DNA from: JAHEAO01 sp942492375
GTDB lineage: Bacteria; Pseudomonadota; Alphaproteobacteria; Rhodobacterales; Rhodobacteraceae
Reading direction: 5' to 3'
Length of the DNA stretch: 64,000 bases
Assembly: GCA_942492375.1 (NCBI GenBank)
Contig: CALOEL010000002.1
Location: forward strand, 124,001-188,000
Shown: in pieces, positions 60,306 to 64,000 of the stretch
Layout: each line of letters begins with the position of its first letter
How positions within the stretch are numbered: position 1 is the stretch's first letter
Program-made: the position numbers and the translations under genes
The notes under the pieces: generated by a model
Told to the model about the DNA's origin: nothing
Seen by the model: only the letters and a program-made list of their open reading frames with translations
The model's database searches: none

Positions 60306-61958
60306 ATGACGGACGTCACGCGGGAATCGATGGAATATGACGTGGTGATCGTCGGCGCGGGGCCAGCGGGCCTTTCCGCTGCGATCCGCCTGAAGCAGCT
60401 GGATCCCGATCTGAACGTCGTGGTGCTGGAAAAGGGATCCGAGGTCGGCGCCCACATCCTGTCGGGCGCGGTGCTGGACACGTCGGGGCTGGATGCACTG
60501 ATCCCCGATTGGAAAGACCGCGGGGCGCCGATCAGCGTGCCGGTCCGCAGCGACAATTTCTTCATGCTGGGCGAAAGCGGCCGGTTGCGGATTCCGAATT
60601 TCCTGATGCCGCCGCTGATGTCGAACCATGGCACCTATATCGTTTCGATGGGCAATGTCTGCCGCTGGATGGCCGAACAGGCCGAGACACTTGGCGTCGA
60701 GGTGTTTCCTGGCATGTCCTGCTCTGAGCTCGTCTATGGCGAGAACGGCGAGGTCAAAGGCGTGGTTGCCGGTGAATTCGGTCGGAACCCGGACGGCACG
60801 CCGGTAGAGAATTACGAACCCGGCATGGAGCTGCACGGAAAGTATGTGTTCCTGTCGGAAGGCGTGCGCGGCTCTTTGTCGAAGCAGGTCATCGCGAAAT
60901 ACGATCTGGCCAAGGACGCGGATGTGCCGAAATATGGGCTGGGCATGAAGGAGATCTGGGAGATCGATCCGGCCAAGCACCGCGAGGGAACCGTGATCCA
61001 TACGATGGGATGGCCGCTTGGCGGCAACGCCGGGGGCGGGTCGTTCATCTACCACATCGACAACAATCAGGTCTATGTCGGCTTCGTGGTGCATCTGAAC
61101 TACAAGAACCCCTATCTCTATCCCTACATGGAGTTCCAGCGCTTCAAGCATCACCCGATGGTGGCCGAGCTGTTGAAGGGCGGCAAGCGCGTGGCCTATG
61201 GCGCGCGCGGCATCTCCGAGGGTGGCTGGCAATCCATACCCAAGGTCGCCTTCCCCGGAGGCGCGTTGCTGGGCTGCTCGGCGGGATTGGTGAATGTCCC
61301 CCGCATCAAAGGCAACCACAATGCGATGCTTTCGGGCATCGCGGCGGCCAACGCCGCGCACGGGGCGATCGAAGAGGGCCGCTCCGGCGACGAGCTTTTG
61401 GCCTACGAAACCGATCTCCGCTCTGGCCCGATCGCGAAGGACCTGCGGCGGGTGCGTAACGTCAAGCCGATGTGGTCGCGCTGGGGATTAGCGGCGTCGC
61501 TGGCTCTTGGCGGGTTCGATATGTGGACGAACAACCTGTTCGGGCTGTCGCTGTTCGGAACGCTGAAGCATGGCAAGAACGACGCCAAATCGACTGAACC
61601 CGCAGACAAGCACAAGCCAATTGATTACCCCAAGCCCGATGGCGTGCTTTCGTTCGACCGGCTCACCAATGTCAGCTTCTCGATGACCAATCACGAGGAG
61701 AACCAGCCGACCCATCTGAAACTCAAGGATCCTTCGATCCCGATCGACGTCAACCTGCCGGAATATGCGGAGCCGGCGCAACGCTATTGCCCCGCAGGTG
61801 TTTACGAAGTCGTAACCGAAGAGGGCAAGGACCCACGCTTCGTCATCAACTTCCAGAACTGCGTTCACTGCAAGACCTGCGACATCAAGGATCCCAGCGA
61901 GAACATCGTCTGGACGGTGCCGCAGGGCGGCGACGGACCGAATTATCCGAACATGTAA
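60306..61958 (+). CDS. Electron transfer flavoprotein-ubiquinone oxidoreductase
   Basis: The 550-residue protein has an N-terminal FAD fold (YDVVIVGAGPAGLSAAIRL), EKGSEVGAHILSGAV, a quinone/membrane region (LGCSAGLVNVPRIKG) and a C-terminal 4Fe-4S ferredoxin part (RYCPAGVYEV, FQNCVHCKTCDIKDPSENIVW). It passes electrons from ETF, reduced by acyl-CoA dehydrogenases such as that at 49002, to ubiquinone. ATG 60306 has GGGAG 7 bp upstream. Confidence 0.97.
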   Translation: MTDVTRESMEYDVVIVGAGPAGLSAAIRLKQLDPDLNVVVLEKGSEVGAHILSGAVLDTSGLDALIPDWKDRGAPISVPVRSDNFFMLGESGRLRIPNFLMPPLMSNHGTYIVSMGNVCRWMAEQAETLGVEVFPGMSCSELVYGENGEVKGVVAGEFGRNPDGTPVENYEPGMELHGKYVFLSEGVRGSLSKQVIAKYDLAKDADVPKYGLGMKEIWEIDPAKHREGTVIHTMGWPLGGNAGGGSFIYHIDNNQVYVGFVVHLNYKNPYLYPYMEFQRFKHHPMVAELLKGGKRVAYGARGISEGGWQSIPKVAFPGGALLGCSAGLVNVPRIKGNHNAMLSGIAAANAAHGAIEEGRSGDELLAYETDLRSGPIAKDLRRVRNVKPMWSRWGLAASLALGGFDMWTNNLFGLSLFGTLKHGKNDAKSTEPADKHKPIDYPKPDGVLSFDRLTNVSFSMTNHEENQPTHLKLKDPSIPIDVNLPEYAEPAQRYCPAGVYEVVTEEGKDPRFVINFQNCVHCKTCDIKDPSENIVWTVPQGGDGPNYPNM

Positions 61959-62058
61959 AACCTCCGTCATCGCGGCGGCCAAATCGCCGCGGCTCATTGT
62001 AACCGGTGCGGTGACGGACTAGGTTCGAAGCCAGACCGACGGCAGAGGTAAAGCACAG

Positions 62059-63759
62059 GTGTTCAGAAGATCTCTTTCGGCAATGCTGGTATCGACCGCC
62101 CTTACCGTGGCGGCATCGCAGCCGCTTCACGCCGAAGGGCTTTCGGGGGCATATCTGGCGGGCCGCATCGCCAGCGGCGTCTATGATTTCGACGAGGCCG
62201 CACGTTACTATTCCCGCGCTCTGGCCGACGACCCGTCCAATCCATCGCTGATGCAATCTGCAATCCTTTCGTATATCGGCGCCGGCGATACGGATCTTGC
62301 CGTACCCGTCGCACGGCGATTGCACGAAATCGACGCCGCTGATCAGGTGTCAAACCTGGTGCTTTTGGCCGACATGATTGAACAGGATGATTTCAGCGCG
62401 GCTCTCAACAGGCTTGAAGAGGGCGAGGTCGTCAGCCTTCTCGTCGACGGGCTGGTGCTGGCCTGGGTGCAGCTTGGCGAAGGCAGAATGTCCGAAGCGC
62501 TTGAATCCTTCGACAAGATTGCCGAAGCCCCCGGATTGCAGAATTTCGGCCTGTATCACAAGGCGCTGGCCCTCGCCGTCGCCGGTGATCTGGAGGGCGC
62601 GGACCAGATCCTGTCCGGAGAAACCGGCGTCACCCTGCCGGCCACGCGTCGCGGCGTCATTGCACATGCCGAAATCCTGAGCCAGCTGGAACGCAACGAT
62701 GCGGCGCTTGAGCTGATCGAAACCGTCTTCGAGGGCAGTCTTGATCCCGTCATGGAAGATCTGCGCGCCCGGCTGGAAGCCGGTGAGGTTCTGCCTTTCA
62801 ACACCGTGACGGACGCCAAGCAGGGCGTGGCGGAGGTTCTTTTCTCGATCTCCAGCGCATTGCTGGGCGAGGGAGAGGACGCCTACACCCTGCTTTACGC
62901 GCGGATGGCAGAGTATCTTCGCAGCGACCATGTCGAAGCGATGCTGATGTCGGCGCAGTTGCTGGAACGGATGGGACGCTACGAACTGGCGACTGAAACC
63001 TACGACCGGATACCCGCGGACGATCCTGCCTATTACATCGCAGCACTCGGCCGGGCCGCGGCGCTGGACGATTCCGGAGATCCCGAAGCGGCGATAACCG
63101 TTCTGCAGGATCTTGCCGAGAGCCATCCCGATCAGCCGAATGTCCATGTCGGACTGGGCGACATTCTACGGACCGAGGAAAGGTTCGACGAGGCGACGGC
63201 TGCCTACGACGCGGCAATCGCGCTTTTCGAAGAGGATGCCGCCGCGCAATGGCCGGTCTACTACACGCGGGGCATCACGCATGAACGGACCGATCGGTGG
63301 GAACAAGCTGAAGCGGATTTCCGAAAGGCATTGGACCTGTCGCCGGATCAGCCGCAAGTGCTCAACTACCTCGGATATTCCTATGTCGAGATGAAGCAGA
63401 ACCTCGACGAGGCGCTGGACATGATCGAACGTGCGGTCGCGGCAAGGCCGGAGGACGGATATATCACCGACAGCCTTGGTTGGGTGCTCTACCGGCTCGG
63501 CCGTTACGAGGAAGCCGTCGACGTGATGGAGCGCGCGGCGGAATTGACCCCCGTGGATCCGATCGTGAATGACCATTTGGGGGATGTCTACTGGGCGGTC
63601 GGACGCAACCGCGAAGCAGAGTTCCAATGGCAGCGTGCGCTATCTTTCGAGCCCGAGGATGAGGATGCAAAGCGCATCAGGCGCAAGCTGGAGGTGGGTC
63701 TGGATGTCGTTCTGGAAGAAGAGGGCGGGGTTCCGATCGCGACATCAAGCGACGGTTAG
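62059..63759 (+). CDS. Exported TPR-repeat protein
   Basis: The 566-residue protein has a signal peptide (LSAMLVSTALTVAASQPLHA) and about ten or more TPR-like helix pairs. The clearest are near the C-terminus: YYTRGITHERTDRWEQAEADFRKAL, LNYLGYSYVEMKQNLDEAL and LGWVLYRLGRYEEAVDVM as separate units. The GTG start at 62059 is followed by a typical signal. It probably acts as an envelope scaffold. In related bacteria it sits just upstream of ispE, as here. Confidence 0.88.
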   Translation: MFRRSLSAMLVSTALTVAASQPLHAEGLSGAYLAGRIASGVYDFDEAARYYSRALADDPSNPSLMQSAILSYIGAGDTDLAVPVARRLHEIDAADQVSNLVLLADMIEQDDFSAALNRLEEGEVVSLLVDGLVLAWVQLGEGRMSEALESFDKIAEAPGLQNFGLYHKALALAVAGDLEGADQILSGETGVTLPATRRGVIAHAEILSQLERNDAALELIETVFEGSLDPVMEDLRARLEAGEVLPFNTVTDAKQGVAEVLFSISSALLGEGEDAYTLLYARMAEYLRSDHVEAMLMSAQLLERMGRYELATETYDRIPADDPAYYIAALGRAAALDDSGDPEAAITVLQDLAESHPDQPNVHVGLGDILRTEERFDEATAAYDAAIALFEEDAAAQWPVYYTRGITHERTDRWEQAEADFRKALDLSPDQPQVLNYLGYSYVEMKQNLDEALDMIERAVAARPEDGYITDSLGWVLYRLGRYEEAVDVMERAAELTPVDPIVNDHLGDVYWAVGRNREAEFQWQRALSFEPEDEDAKRIRRKLEVGLDVVLEEEGGVPIATSSDG

Positions 63760-64000
63760 GGTCTTCGCGCCCGCGAAGGTCAACCTGACCTTGCATGTCA
63801 CCGGCCAGCGCCGGGATGGGTATCACACGCTCGACAGCCTGGTCATGTTCGCCCCAATGTCGGACGTGTTGACCATTCGCGCGAACAAGACCTTGACGCT
63901 GGAAGTGGACGGACCCGAACGAATGGACGTTCCGGACAATTTCGACAATCTCGTTGTGAAAGTGGCGCAGATGCTCGGGCCAGACCGCGGTGCGTCGCTG
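63704..64000 (+). CDS. ispE: 4-diphosphocytidyl-2-C-methyl-D-erythritol kinase IspE, partial
   Basis: The frame runs off the right edge after 99 codons. It contains the GHMP-kinase start FAPAKVNLTLHVTGQRRDGYH followed by LDSLVMF, typical of IspE. It phosphorylates CDP-methylerythritol in the non-mevalonate isoprenoid pathway. The only start codon in frame before the conserved strand is ATG 63704, inside the TPR gene, giving a 56-bp overlap and about 18 extra residues; GGAGG lies about 10 bp upstream. Confidence 0.88.
   Translation, partial: MSFWKKRAGFRSRHQATVRVFAPAKVNLTLHVTGQRRDGYHTLDSLVMFAPMSDVLTIRANKTLTLEVDGPERMDVPDNFDNLVVKVAQMLGPDRGASL

Noticed and set aside
62015..62035. GGTTCGAAGCC as a tRNA T-arm
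   Set aside because: No acceptor stem, anticodon arm or CCA-side pairing could be drawn around it.

Overview
The window is GC-rich, densely packed bacterial chromosome. Gene content and order point to an alphaproteobacterium of the Rhodobacteraceae (Paracoccus, Rhodovulum or Defluviimonas-like). The clues are uvrC-pgsA-moaD-moaE in a row, a plant-type glutamate-cysteine ligase, a small aa3-oxidase subunit IV, an ETF:quinone oxidoreductase, and many ATGA/TGATG gene overlaps. A complete nos operon implies the ability to respire nitrous oxide. I saw no rRNA, tRNA, CRISPR array or intact insertion sequence. This is from reading only; no database search was run.

Layout. (1) 1-3955: a polyprenyl-linked glycosylation set: a GT-C membrane transferase (cut by the left edge) coupled to a GT2 enzyme, and a divergent GT4 enzyme. 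(2) 4025-8089: a two-component system downstream of a secreted PepSY protein with a long GGGN tetrapeptide tail, a divergent secreted protein with its own GGGN tract, and a 55-residue membrane protein. An ATTAAC direct repeat with 11-bp period, typical of OmpR-family sites, lies in the divergent promoter region. (3) 8150-12645: a possible transposase relic, then a tightly coupled arsenic operon: an ArsR-ArsC fusion, an ArsJ-type GAPDH, ArsJ and Acr3. (4) 12676-21284: nosRZDFYLX on the minus strand, with an FNR-type box upstream of nosR. (5) 21427-31190: dodecin, an S49 peptidase, a zinc-ribbon microprotein, a Ca/Na antiporter, an SDR, uvrC, a GH19 endolysin-like gene, pgsA, moaD, moaE, a coiled-coil membrane protein and an OmpA protein.

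(6) 31251-41483: ubiA, rsmE, gshA, DUF805, plsY, a pyrimidine operon (pyrB, a PH-like membrane protein, a non-catalytic dihydroorotase), an unusual uracil-DNA glycosylase, a phosphoesterase, a LysE exporter and moaB. (7) 41579-54109: an RND adaptor and pump, a DsbD N-domain protein, YqgE, Sua5, an acyl-CoA dehydrogenase, an MBL hydrolase, a DUF6173-like protein, oxidase subunit IV, a lipoprotein and azlCD. (8) 54169-64000: fdhD-mobA-mobB/moeA, a conserved membrane protein, greA, a PAP2 protein, ETF-QO, a large TPR protein, and the 5' part of ispE.

Most of the window is ordinary core genome. The accessory regions are 1-12.6 kb (surface glycans, GGGN locus, arsenic) and the nos operon. The best candidate for something undescribed is the 4-8.1 kb locus: a two-component system whose neighbours are two secreted GGGN-repeat proteins with a candidate response-regulator site between them. 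Other points of note are a family-4-like uracil-DNA glycosylase that has lost most of its Fe-S cysteines, the ArsR-ArsC fusion with an operator-like repeat over its start codon, and a dispersed 19-bp intergenic repeat.
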